Made by a program: the position numbers and the translations under genes. Below the pieces are notes generated by a model. That model saw nothing but the letters and a program-made list of their open reading frames with translations. It ran no database searches and was not told where the DNA came from. Below, one piece after another: positions 39,892 to 48,287 of a stretch of 64,000 bases of DNA; position 1 is the stretch's first letter; every line of letters starts with the position of its first letter. The DNA comes from Candidatus Eremiobacteraceae bacterium (GTDB taxonomy: Bacteria; Vulcanimicrobiota; Vulcanimicrobiia; Eremiobacterales; Eremiobacteraceae). Where the stretch lies: the NCBI GenBank assembly GCA_035295225.1, contig DATGJI010000042.1, positions 1-64,000 on the forward strand, written 5' to 3'.

Positions 39892-41193
39892 TCATTGGAT
39901 CGCGATTACCGCCGTTTCGGCTGCGACCGACCCCGGCGGAGGGCTGCCGTTCACAAAAACGGTGCCGCCGTCCAGAACGCCGCCGCCGCGCAGCGTCAGC
40001 GTGTGGCTGTAGGTGCCCGGCCAAGGAAAAGTCTTCGAACCGGCGCGGTTCGAATTGACGACGATCGCACACCGGCCGACGCTCACGCCGAGCAAGTAGC
40101 ACGAATTGTATTGGCGGCCGTATGTGCCGCCGGGTTGGAGCAGGGCGCTGATGTCGGTCGGTTCTCCGACGACAGGATCCAACGGTACGAACTCGACTTC
40201 CGGATCGATGTCGAAGCCCGTCGGGGTGGGAAACTTCTCAGAAACGATCGTTGTGGCCGGATCGTATGTGAGCAGGATTGACGCGTCCATGTACAATCGC
40301 AACGGAATCGCTTGCGCGGCAGGTGTCAGGTTCAACCCTCGACATGAGAACAATTTCTGGGCAGCGACCATTTGCAGCTCCGTGTTCTCCATGGCAGCCC
40401 AAACCTTCTCGTGCGGTTTTGCGTCGCTGCCCGCGCTGGAATAACACCCTTCCATAAATCCGCCCACGCTCGTCTTGTTCAAGCCGATCGAGGGACTCGA
40501 TGACCAGTGGCCTTCGTCGTCGGCGAGGGCTCCCAGCCCATTGTAGATGATCGTCCGATTCAGTGCGCGATCCATCGCGTTTGTTGCTGCCGTCCAATCG
40601 TCTTGCTTGAAGTTGCATGGCAAGGCGCTCGTGACGCCGACCACGATATCTGCAGAATCCTCGTACACCGCATCGAATTGACCGCCGACGCCGTCGACCC
40701 AATTTTTCCAGAGTTCGGCGAGCTTCGTCGAGTGAGGATCCATGAGATATCTACCGGGTTTCAGCGGAAACGTGATCCGGTGACCGGCACAATCGTGGGC
40801 AAAGGTGGACTCTACGTCCGAATAGAGCGGATCGCCCGGTGCGACGCGATTGGGGTCGGTGTAAAATTCTGTCTTGACTCCAAGGCTGTGAAGTATGACG
40901 GACTGCGCGACCGTCGCCGTGGCCCACGTGAGCCATGGCGCCATTTTTGACCACGCCCCGTGAGGCGCGCCGTCTGCGGCGTATAGTTCCGTCAATTGGT
41001 GCGGTTGAACGGCAAGGGCGTGCTCGGCCGGAACGGGGACCACGCTGTTCATCGCACTGTTTGCGGGCGCTGTCGGGGGAAGCGGCAGCGCGCCGTTGGA
41101 ATGCGCGCAGCCGACGAGCAACGCAGTTACGGATGCGATCCCAAGCACGCGCGCCGAATGTCGCACATGCGCGAACGCATGAGTCATTCTCAT
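39892..41193 (-). CDS. Lipoprotein of unknown function, 433 residues
   Basis: Lipobox TALLVGCAHSNG after a basic N-terminus. The body has no motif I can name; segments such as VKTEFYTDPNRVAPGDP, AHDCAGHRITFPLKPGRYLM, MDRALNRTIIYNGLGALADD and several Cys (FNCKxxx, GCYSS, SCRGLNL) recur along it, so disulfides are likely in the periplasm. The far C-terminus is a beta-sandwich-like region (YSHTLTLRGGGVLDGGTVF). The gene is divergent from the response regulator at 41489; the 295 bases between hold no clear sites. Long frame upstream (to 41427) is rejected because it lacks the signal. Confidence 0.75.
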   Translation of the reverse strand: MRMTHAFAHVRHSARVLGIASVTALLVGCAHSNGALPLPPTAPANSAMNSVVPVPAEHALAVQPHQLTELYAADGAPHGAWSKMAPWLTWATATVAQSVILHSLGVKTEFYTDPNRVAPGDPLYSDVESTFAHDCAGHRITFPLKPGRYLMDPHSTKLAELWKNWVDGVGGQFDAVYEDSADIVVGVTSALPCNFKQDDWTAATNAMDRALNRTIIYNGLGALADDEGHWSSSPSIGLNKTSVGGFMEGCYSSAGSDAKPHEKVWAAMENTELQMVAAQKLFSCRGLNLTPAAQAIPLRLYMDASILLTYDPATTIVSEKFPTPTGFDIDPEVEFVPLDPVVGEPTDISALLQPGGTYGRQYNSCYLLGVSVGRCAIVVNSNRAGSKTFPWPGTYSHTLTLRGGGVLDGGTVFVNGSPPPGSVAAETAVIAIQ

Positions 41194-41488
41194 GATCGAT
41201 AGTCTTTCCGTCGCCTGCGAGGTTAGCTGACGGGTTAGCGCGGAAAGTGCGCTTCGCTTGCTACGAGCACGCGATTCACCCCTACGTTGGTTCCCCCGCT
41301 CCGCGGGCTCGGATTCGGCGCCCTTGCCCGGCTTGAACCTCGCATGGTTTGACTCCGTCTCCACGAACTTCCCTCGCTTTTGCCATTGCTTGCCCGGCAG
41401 GAGTGCTCGCGGCGAGAATCGACGCACCGCGATACCGCTGCAGCCGACCGGAGAGGCAAGAACTGCTCACGGCACAAAATACGCGCGG

Positions 41489-42175
41489 ATGAAGGCCGTT
41501 GTCGGCGCGAAGATCCTCGTCATCGACGACGAGAAGCGCATCCGGGAGATGCTGCAGATCGGTCTGGAACGGCAGGGATTCTCGGTCCGCTGTCTTCCCG
41601 ATGGCCGGTCGCTCGCCGCGGCCATAGACGAGTGGCATCCCGACGCCGTTCTCCTCGACGTGATGCTGCCGTATGCCGACGGCTTCACGTTGCTGCCGCA
41701 GATCAGGCGCAGAACGCACGCACCGATCATCATGTTGACGGCAAAGGGTGACGTAGACGACCGCGTGACGGGTCTCGAACTCGGCGCGGACGACTATCTG
41801 CCGAAACCGTTCGCGTTGAACGAACTTGTCGCGCGTCTCAACGCGGCACTACGCAGGCCGGCGCTTGCGGCCGAAGAGCGCTTCGCCTTTGCCGACCTTG
41901 TGATAAATCTCGGAACTCACGAGGTGCGGCGCGGCGACACGATCGTGAGTTTGACGCCGCGCGAATATTCGCTTCTGGTCGCGCTCGCGCGCGAACCCCG
42001 CCGCGTGTTCAGCAAAGAACAACTGTTGAACGCCGCATGGGGGCATGATTTCGACGGCGATATCGGCGTGGTCGAGACGTACGTCTCGTATTTGCGCGCT
42101 AAGATCGACGCAGGTTTCGAAGTGAAATTGATCCACACCATCCGCGGTGCCGGTTACTCGCTTCGGACGGGCTGA
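41489..42175 (+). CDS. OmpR-family response regulator
   Basis: 228 residues. Receiver domain: acidic pair ILVIDDEKR, phosphoacceptor in VLLDVMLPYADG, and LPKPF. The winged-helix output domain ends LIHTIRGAGYSLRTG. The histidine kinase at 44208-45713 on the opposite strand is the obvious partner, with a serine hydrolase gene lying between. Start at 41489 fits the domain edge. Confidence 0.93.
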   Translation: MKAVVGAKILVIDDEKRIREMLQIGLERQGFSVRCLPDGRSLAAAIDEWHPDAVLLDVMLPYADGFTLLPQIRRRTHAPIIMLTAKGDVDDRVTGLELGADDYLPKPFALNELVARLNAALRRPALAAEERFAFADLVINLGTHEVRRGDTIVSLTPREYSLLVALAREPRRVFSKEQLLNAAWGHDFDGDIGVVETYVSYLRAKIDAGFEVKLIHTIRGAGYSLRTG

Positions 42176-42212
42176 TCTCTTGGGCGTCGCTTTCCCCGGG
42201 CGGAGGATGAGA

Positions 42213-44198
42213 ATGTACCTCGGAGCGCTGGTTCTCACGCTTGCGATCGCAAATCCGCCGGTTGCGCGCGCTATGCCTCTCGCGACCGCCGCCGACATCA
42301 GATCGCTCATAAGCCGGCGGATCGACCAGAGCCCGGGTGTCGGCGTGATCGTCGGGGTCATCGACCACCACACAACGAGGATATACAAGGCGGGCGAAAC
42401 GGGCAACCAGTCCTTGCTCGGCGAGCATACGCTGTTCGAAATCGGGTCGGTCTCTAAGACGTTTACCGCGACGATCCTTGCGTCGATGGTGCTCGACGGG
42501 AGCGTGAAACTCGACGATCCTGTTGCGAAATATCTTCCGGCTACCGTCCGCGTCCCATCGCGCAACGGCAAGCAGATCACGCTGCTCGATCTTGCGACGC
42601 AACATTCCGGCCTGCCGCGGTTGCCGTCGAACATGGATTTCGCCGATCCAAGCGACCCATATGCCGATTACACGCTCGCGGATATGTACAGATTCCTCGA
42701 GGGATATTCGCTTCCGCGCGACCCCGGACAGAGCTTCGAGTATTCCAATCTTGGCGTGGGCTTGCTCGGCGACGCGCTTGCGGCGCGCGCAGGCGTGACG
42801 TACAGCGTTCTTCTTCAGAAGAGAGTGCTTGCGCCGCTTGGCATGACGGACACCGCAATCGCGTTGAGCGCGGACCAGCGAGCGCGATTTGCGGTTGGGC
42901 ACGACGGTGACGGGCAAGCGGTGAAACCATGGACCTTCCAAGCGCTCGCACCGGCGGGCGCAATCCGTTCCACCATCGCCGACATGCTGAAGTATGTCCG
43001 CTGCAACATGGGCCAAGGCCCGCTGGCTCGCGTGTGCGAGTTCGCGCAGCGCCCGCGATCCACGTTTCCAGGCAATCAGATCGGTCTCGTCTGGTGGACC
43101 GGTGATGTCACGCCGATCATCCACCACGGCGGCGATACGGCCGGCTTCCATGCATCCGTCGCAGTTTCTCCGGACCGCGAAATCGGCGTCGTGGCTCTGA
43201 CGAACGGCGGTCTGCCGGTGGACGATCTCGCCGTTCACGTCATCGACGCCGCGCTTCCGGTCGCGCAATGGCCGAAGCTCGCGCAGCTCGACACGTCGAC
43301 GCTGCAATCATATGTCGGGCGCTATGACCTCAAAGAAGCGGGCGGTCTGCTCAGCGTGACGCGCAGCGGCGATCGGCTCTTCGCGCGCTTGACCGGACAA
43401 GAGCCTGCTGCGATCTACCCCTCGGCGAAGGATGTGTTCCACTATCGCGTCGTCGACGCAGAGCTGGATTTCTCTCGCGATGCCGCCGGCGACGTCTCAT
43501 CGGTCGTCTTGCAACAAGACGGCCGCGAGATCCGCGGCACGAAACTCAGCGCTTCAGCCGCAGACCCCACGACCGCTCCCACGACGGCACAGCCTTCGAC
43601 CGCTTCGCCGTCGCCCACGCCCGCGTCAGCGGGCGCGTCGTCAGCGATCGACCTCGGTGAGTATGTAGGAGACTATGTCGCAAGCCAGGGTGCGATCTTC
43701 ACGATCAGCCGCAGCGGCGATCAGTTATCTGTTCAGCTCACCGGCCAGCCGGCCATACCGATCTACCCTTCGGCGAAGGACGTGTTCAACGCGCGAATCG
43801 TCGTCGCGCAGATCGTCTTCAAACGCGACGCGCAGGGCAAGATCAATGCACTCGAACTGCACCAGAATGGTGTCGTCGTGCAAGCGGCTCGATCCGTCGG
43901 TCCGCTGCCGCAGCCTTCTTATCCGCCGATCGTCAAGCTCGATGATGCGACGATGAACGGATACCTCGGAACGTACGTCGCGAGCCCTGGGGCGGCGTTT
44001 ACCGTCTCTCGCACGGCCGACCAGTTGCTCGTGCAGCTGACCGGACAGCCGTCATGGCCGGTTTACGCTTCGGCGAAGGACGAATTCTTCTATAAAGTAG
44101 TCGCAGCGCAGATCTCGTTCGTGCGCGACGCAAGCGGGAAGGTCACCGGCTTGGTCTTGCATCAGAACGGACGTGACATTCCGGCTACGAAGATGTAG
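42213..44198 (+). CDS. Secreted serine beta-lactamase-like hydrolase with three C-terminal repeats
   Basis: 661 residues. The signal peptide MYLGALVLTLAIANPPVARA is followed by a class C/penicillin-binding fold: nucleophile in IGSVSKTFTATIL (SxxK), YSNLG (YxN) and HHGGD. A Thr/Ser/Pro linker then leads into three repeated ~75-residue beta domains (YVGRYDLKEAG, YVGDYVASQGA and YLGTYVASPGA, each with YPSAKDVF- or YASAKDEF-like blocks), resembling DUF3471. These enzymes often act on peptides, esters or cell wall. GGAGG ends 6 bases before the ATG at 42213, so this start is chosen over the ATG at 42207, which abuts it. Confidence 0.85.
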   Translation: MYLGALVLTLAIANPPVARAMPLATAADIRSLISRRIDQSPGVGVIVGVIDHHTTRIYKAGETGNQSLLGEHTLFEIGSVSKTFTATILASMVLDGSVKLDDPVAKYLPATVRVPSRNGKQITLLDLATQHSGLPRLPSNMDFADPSDPYADYTLADMYRFLEGYSLPRDPGQSFEYSNLGVGLLGDALAARAGVTYSVLLQKRVLAPLGMTDTAIALSADQRARFAVGHDGDGQAVKPWTFQALAPAGAIRSTIADMLKYVRCNMGQGPLARVCEFAQRPRSTFPGNQIGLVWWTGDVTPIIHHGGDTAGFHASVAVSPDREIGVVALTNGGLPVDDLAVHVIDAALPVAQWPKLAQLDTSTLQSYVGRYDLKEAGGLLSVTRSGDRLFARLTGQEPAAIYPSAKDVFHYRVVDAELDFSRDAAGDVSSVVLQQDGREIRGTKLSASAADPTTAPTTAQPSTASPSPTPASAGASSAIDLGEYVGDYVASQGAIFTISRSGDQLSVQLTGQPAIPIYPSAKDVFNARIVVAQIVFKRDAQGKINALELHQNGVVVQAARSVGPLPQPSYPPIVKLDDATMNGYLGTYVASPGAAFTVSRTADQLLVQLTGQPSWPVYASAKDEFFYKVVAAQISFVRDASGKVTGLVLHQNGRDIPATKM

Positions 44199-44220
44199 GG
44201 CGGAACTTCATGGTCCGCCC
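44198..44220. repeat. GGGCGGA palindrome at convergent gene ends
   Basis: GGGCGGA and TCCGCCC separated by 9 bases, overlapping the last base of the hydrolase stop and the stop of the histidine kinase. Possibly a terminator shared by the two, or a degenerate member of the dispersed repeats. Confidence 0.6.
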
Positions 44221-45713
44221 GTCGAGGCGGGTGTGAACGACGCGGGAAGCTTGACGACGACGCGAACGCCGCGGCCGGGTGCGGTATCCATCTCGACGCC
44301 GCCGCCGGCTCGATCCGCGATGCGCTTCACGATCGCAAGACCGAGCCCCGATCCTGGAATGTTGCCTCTGTTATCGCCGCGAGAAAAGCGATCGAACGCA
44401 CGCACCCGTAACGCGGGATCCATGCCGGGACCGTCGTCGGACACTTCGACTTCGACGTAGCCGTTGATCCTGCGCACCGCCGCTCGCGTGGTCGAGCCGG
44501 GCGCGTACTTGATCGCGTTGTCGAGCAGGTTGCCGATCAATTCGCGAACTTCATTCGGCGTCGACTGCGCGCGGGCGTCGCCGGCAGCCGAGAATTCGAG
44601 CTTTGATTGGCCCGCCAGCGTGCGAAACGATTCGACGACTTCACGTGCGATCGCCGCGATGTCGACTTCTTCACGATTCTCGGGCGCGACGGAATCAAGT
44701 CGCGCGAGCAAGAGCAGTTTGCCGATCAGCGCGCGCATGCGTTCGCCTTCGATCGACATCGACTCCAAGATTCGCTGTGCGAGCGCTTCCTCGCGCACCG
44801 CCCCTTGGCGAAGCACATCGAGGAAACCCATGACGACCGTGAGCGGCGTCCGCAACTCGTGGCCGGCCTCGGCGACGAACTGGCGCATGTTGTTCTCGGC
44901 ATCGGTTTGCCGTTTGAGGGCTCCGGTCACCTGATCGGCGGCCGCATTGTAAGCCGAAACAACGCCTTGATCTTTCTGTTCGGCATCGACGAGCTCTATG
45001 CGCGCGTAGTCGCCTTTGGTCCAGCGCAGCAGCGCGCCCTCGACGGTTGCCATGGGTCCGAGCTGTCGCCGTACGACGCGGCCCAGCACAAACCAGGCAA
45101 GGACCGCACCGATGATGAGCAGAGCCGTCATTGCGATCAGGTAGCCGCGCAGAGCGGCGACCGCGAGCGACGATTGGAGCTGGAGCACGGCGAAGCCGCC
45201 GGGGAAGTGCACGGCTGTCGACGTGACCGGCAGTACGGAGCCCGGAGCCGCCTCGAGCAGGGGAGCGCTCATGAACATCCCGCCGCGCACCGCGAACGCC
45301 TGATCCGGCGGAGGCGGGAGTCCTTGCGGCGGCTTTGGACTTGGGCCGACGTGGAAGTTGAACGACTGAACGCCGGTGCGCATGACGATCGCGTGAGACT
45401 CAGCCATCGACGGCGCCGAAGCGTCGCCCGAAATCCGTCGGCCCGAATCGTCGAAGATGCTCACCGCCACGTCTGGCCGGGGCGGAAGTTGGCCGAGCTT
45501 TGGCAACAGTTCCTTATCCTGCGCGCCGCCTGCGCGAAGGTCCATGGCCGAACGGAAGATGTCGCCGGCCGCGCCCGTGAGCGCGGCGTCATCCAACCGG
45601 CTGCCTACGACCGCAGCATTGAGGAAATACGCCGACAATAATGCGGCCGCGAGTGCCCAGACGATGAAGAATGCACACTGAAGGCGAGTTAGTCTCGTTG
45701 CGATCGGGTTCAT
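44208..45713 (-). CDS. Membrane histidine kinase with periplasmic sensor
   Basis: 501 residues. TM1 (LQCAFFIVWALAAALLSAYF), a ~150-residue periplasmic sensor, TM2 (YLIAMTALLIIGAVLAWFVL) and HAMP are followed by the dimerisation box AEAGHELRTPLTVVMGF (phospho-His) and a HATPase with NLLDNAIKYAP, VSDDGPGMDP and GSGLGLAIVKRIA. Pairs with the regulator at 41489. The periplasmic domain has no recognised fold but a Pro/Gly-rich segment (SPKPPQGLPPPPDQ). Confidence 0.92.
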   Translation of the reverse strand: MNPIATRLTRLQCAFFIVWALAAALLSAYFLNAAVVGSRLDDAALTGAAGDIFRSAMDLRAGGAQDKELLPKLGQLPPRPDVAVSIFDDSGRRISGDASAPSMAESHAIVMRTGVQSFNFHVGPSPKPPQGLPPPPDQAFAVRGGMFMSAPLLEAAPGSVLPVTSTAVHFPGGFAVLQLQSSLAVAALRGYLIAMTALLIIGAVLAWFVLGRVVRRQLGPMATVEGALLRWTKGDYARIELVDAEQKDQGVVSAYNAAADQVTGALKRQTDAENNMRQFVAEAGHELRTPLTVVMGFLDVLRQGAVREEALAQRILESMSIEGERMRALIGKLLLLARLDSVAPENREEVDIAAIAREVVESFRTLAGQSKLEFSAAGDARAQSTPNEVRELIGNLLDNAIKYAPGSTTRAAVRRINGYVEVEVSDDGPGMDPALRVRAFDRFSRGDNRGNIPGSGLGLAIVKRIADRAGGGVEMDTAPGRGVRVVVKLPASFTPASTGGP

Positions 45714-45775
45714 GCCGCTGAACGATTCATGGCCGACGCATGCTTGGATAAAGGCCCGAAGCAGCCTGCACAAAC

Positions 45776-45800
45776 GAGGCCGGCCGATTCGGCCGGCCTC
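45776..45800 (-). terminator. Hairpin terminator
   Basis: GAGGCCGGCCG-ATT-CGGCCGGCCTC, an 11-bp GC-rich stem with 3-base loop, between the end of the secreted CpxP-like gene (45851) and the kinase start. No poly-T tail follows on the minus strand. Confidence 0.65.
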
Positions 45801-45850
45801 GTGCTGCAGCGCTGCCGCAGAACATCACGCATCGGGCTGAGGAGCGATTC

Positions 45851-46420
45851 CTAATGCGTGACCGTCTTGTCGATGAACACGCGATGCATTTCCATCATCG
45901 GGCCCGCGGATCCGAGCATCAGTAACGCGTGGCCGGCATCGAGCGTGCGTGGACCGTCGCCAAACACTCGGTTCTGCACCCTCACCGCTCCGGAGGCGCC
46001 GTTCGCGCCTTGCGGCGGAGCAGGCATCGGCGGCATGTGCGCGCGCATCAGGGCATCCATCTGTTGATGGAATTGCGTCGCGATGCGTAAAATCGACTGC
46101 GTCTCCTGCGCGCTCAACGCAGCATCGATTTGCCTGGCGGCCGCATCATAATCCGGATCAGCGGACAGCGCGAGATTGCCGATCGTCTGCGCGAGCATCG
46201 TTCGGTGCTGCGCGCTGAGTGACTGAAGGAGCGCGGTTCGCATGCCGACGGTGAGCTGGTGGACTTGAGCGTGCATCTGCGCCATGTCCGGCGGGGGGCC
46301 GTTGAAACCTCCACCCATGATCATCTGGGGACCGCACGGAGCGGGCGGCTCGGCTGCCATCGCCCCAAGGGGAAGCGCGGAAATTGCAATCGCGAGCATT
46401 GCCGTGTTCAGTCTGTTCAT
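45851..46420 (-). CDS. Periplasmic CpxP/Spy-like protein
   Basis: 189 residues with signal peptide MNRLNTAMLAIAISALPLGA. The helical core QVHQLTVGMRTALLQSLSAQ, MLAQTIGNLALS and LSAQETQSILRIATQFHQQM resembles the LTxxQ class of periplasmic chaperone/stress proteins, although the exact LTxxQ pair is imperfect. Met/Pro/Gly-rich segments (MIMGGGFNGPPPD, RAHMPPMPAPP) suggest metal contact. It lies upstream of the histidine kinase gene, separated by a hairpin. Confidence 0.65.
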   Translation of the reverse strand: MNRLNTAMLAIAISALPLGAMAAEPPAPCGPQMIMGGGFNGPPPDMAQMHAQVHQLTVGMRTALLQSLSAQHRTMLAQTIGNLALSADPDYDAAARQIDAALSAQETQSILRIATQFHQQMDALMRAHMPPMPAPPQGANGASGAVRVQNRVFGDGPRTLDAGHALLMLGSAGPMMEMHRVFIDKTVTH

Positions 46421-46606
46421 GAGTGAACACTACTGCGCACGCCTTAGATTGTGCTGAGAACGACGTGTATCGGGGCTTACACTCAGGCTCTCTCGTCGGG
46501 CCGCGCGGTGTCGTCCGGCTGCGATTCTTGAGTTGGCGCCGAGGGCGGGGCCGGCGGAGGGAGAATGTACCCGTACTGATAGTCGCTTGCATAGTCACAA
46601 TAGAAC

Positions 46607-47254
46607 ATGGCTGGAAAATACCCAATTTTTACGCCGTTAACCAACGGCCGAGTACAGCATATCGGCAGCGCGCGGCTCAGCGTCCTCACAGCCGCCTTCG
46701 CAGCCGCGCTCGCGTTTGGGTCTCTTTGCGGATGTGCAGAACAAGCGGCTAACGATATCCGGCACCGCACTGCACCGTTCACTTCTACGCGGGATCAGGC
46801 CATCAATGCGGTGGTCACCTCGCGACGAATCTTGCCGGCTGCTTCCCTCGGTCAACTGCAGATGTGCTACGCAGACGTCCAGTCGAAAGCAAATGCGTAT
46901 GCCGGGTTTCTCGTCGCGCTCGTGTCGGACGGAACGTACGACGACGCAGCCAACGTCACGCTGTCGCAGCAGATGGGCGCCGCGATCGGCGCGTTTGATG
47001 ATTGCGAATTGAAATTGCAGCGCGCCGACGCCACGCTTGCGCCGTCCACAAACGCCGCAGGGGCGGTCACGCAGCCTTCATCGCTCCCGGTGCTCTCCGC
47101 CGACTGGGTTCCTGCGTTTTCGGCGTCGGTTTCCGGCTACTGGCGACGTGACCAAAAGCAGATCCGTACGCTCTCGGCGGCCGAGAAAAGCGACCTGATC
47201 AAGAACCTCAACGCCGCGTTGATGTTTCCCGACTTCGATCAGATACAGTCCTGA
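46607..47254 (+). CDS. Putative lipoprotein, 215 residues
   Basis: An unusually long N-region (about 24 residues) precedes the hydrophobic core and lipobox SLCGCAEQ. The body is helical and Ala-rich (LGQLQMCYADVQSKANAYAG, LSQQMGAAIGAFDDCELKLQ, SAAEKSDLIKNLNAALMF). No family recognised. Divergent from the CpxP-like gene; the 186 bases between show no clear promoter pattern. Followed by the repeat array. Confidence 0.68.
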   Translation: MAGKYPIFTPLTNGRVQHIGSARLSVLTAAFAAALAFGSLCGCAEQAANDIRHRTAPFTSTRDQAINAVVTSRRILPAASLGQLQMCYADVQSKANAYAGFLVALVSDGTYDDAANVTLSQQMGAAIGAFDDCELKLQRADATLAPSTNAAGAVTQPSSLPVLSADWVPAFSASVSGYWRRDQKQIRTLSAAEKSDLIKNLNAALMFPDFDQIQS

Positions 47255-47281
47255 AGAAGATTCATTTCTGAAGGGGCAGTT

Positions 47282-47460
47282 CTGAAGGGGCCGACGTCAG
47301 TCGGCCCGCGTGAAGGTCCTGAAGGGGCCGACGTCAGTCGGCCCGCGTGAAAGTCCTGAAGGGGCCGACGTCAGTCGGCCCGCGTGAAAGTCCTGAAGGG
47401 GCCGACGTCAGTCGGCCCGCGCGAAAGTCCTGAAGGGGCCGACTGACGTCGGCCCCTTCA
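47282..47460. repeat. Tandem array of five 37-bp palindromic units (repeat family A)
   Basis: Four near-identical 37-bp units (CTGAAGGGGCCGAC-GTCA-GTCGGCCCGCGTGAAAGT) start at 47282, 47319, 47356 and 47393, spacing exactly 37 bases. A fifth (from 47430) has the loop reversed to TGAC and extends to a perfect 13-bp palindrome TGAAGGGGCCGAC-TGAC-GTCGGCCCCTTCA (47431-47460), as if a forward and a reverse unit fused. This could also terminate transcription of the convergent STAS and lipoprotein genes. Confidence 0.95.
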
Positions 47461-47462
47461 TC

Positions 47463-47813
47463 TCAGAGCGATTCGCGGATGTCGAAGATTCGATTAAGCC
47501 CCGTCATGTCGAAGATCTTGGCGAGCTGACGATTTAGCCCGACGAGCGCGATCGTTCCGTGGTGTTCGTGTGCCCGCTTGAACGCGGCCACGAGGACACC
47601 GAGTCCGGTTGAGTCCATATACGCAACGCGGCTGAGATCGACGACGACCGAATAATTGCCTTGATCCAGTTCGCGAGTGAGCGCGGCCTTCAATGGGCGG
47701 GCAGAAAACACGTCGACTTCGCCGGATACTTCGATGACGCGAGCGTTGAGGCGCTTAGACGCGCGCACGCGCACCTCAAACCGATCTTGTTCCTCGCGAG
47801 CACGATCTAACAT
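47463..47813 (-). CDS. STAS-domain anti-anti-sigma factor
   Basis: 116 residues. The conserved phosphoserine region is VAYMDSTGLGVLVAA, preceded by VIEVSGEVDVFSA. In partner-switching systems an unphosphorylated STAS protein binds the anti-sigma kinase. The likely partner is the HATPase protein at 49534, separated from it by the Nramp-related gene. The ATG at 47813 is used; TTG at 47852 is possible. Confidence 0.85.
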   Translation of the reverse strand: MLDRAREEQDRFEVRVRASKRLNARVIEVSGEVDVFSARPLKAALTRELDQGNYSVVVDLSRVAYMDSTGLGVLVAAFKRAHEHHGTIALVGLNRQLAKIFDMTGLNRIFDIRESL

Positions 47814-47944
47814 ATAGTTCGCTAGGTTGTTCCCAGAATCATATCCGTCCAAACAACGGGCCTTTGAGCTCTAACGCGTGTTTGAGTCCTGGTTCGTCTG
47901 GGCACACGGCTACCGCACTTGCTTACGTCAGGAGGCATCAAATC

Positions 47945-48211
47945 ATGGGCATACTTGCATGGATCGTCGTCGGGATCATAGCCGGCTTCTTGGCGAAGTC
48001 CGTGGTTCCCGGTGAAGGCCCGGGGGGAGTGCTAGGCGACATGGTCGTCGGAATCGTCGGAGCACTCATCGGCGGCTGGCTTTTCACTTCCTTTGGAAGC
48101 GCCGGCGTGACCGGGTTCAGCTTGTGGAGCGTCCTTGTCGCATTCGTCGGTGGCGTCGTGCTCTTATTGATCATGCGCGCACTAACGGGAGGAATGCGAT
48201 CTACGGTCTGA
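47945..48211 (+). CDS. GlsB/YeaQ/YmgE-family small membrane protein
   Basis: 88 residues with three transmembrane helices: MGILAWIVVGIIAGFLAK, GPGGVLGDMVVGIVGALIGG and a C-terminal VGGVVLLLIMRALTGG. This glycine-zipper family is stress-induced in many bacteria. AGGAGG precedes the ATG at 47945. Confidence 0.85.
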   Translation: MGILAWIVVGIIAGFLAKSVVPGEGPGGVLGDMVVGIVGALIGGWLFTSFGSAGVTGFSLWSVLVAFVGGVVLLLIMRALTGGMRSTV

Positions 48212-48248
48212 AGTCGCGCTTCCCCAAGAGGCGCTTCAGCGCGAGGAG

Positions 48249-48269
48249 CCGGTCGTTTGACCGGTTTTT
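48249..48269 (+). terminator. Rho-independent terminator
   Basis: CCGGTC-GTTT-GACCGG followed by TTTTT, downstream of the GlsB-like gene and only 19 bases before the Nramp-related start. It would separate the two transcripts. Confidence 0.85.
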
Positions 48270-48287
48270 CGCGTATTATGAGAAGCG

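Noticed and set aside
41194-41488. A gene or riboswitch in the intergenic gap between the lipoprotein and response regulator genes
   Set aside because: The 295 bases hold no open frame with a start signal and no stable aptamer-like fold that I can recognise.
44607-45641. A 344-codon plus-strand open frame
   Set aside because: Antisense to the histidine kinase, whose phospho-His and ATPase motifs are intact.
47282-47460. CRISPR array
   Set aside because: Exact 37-bp tandem units without spacers; better explained as REP-like repeats.
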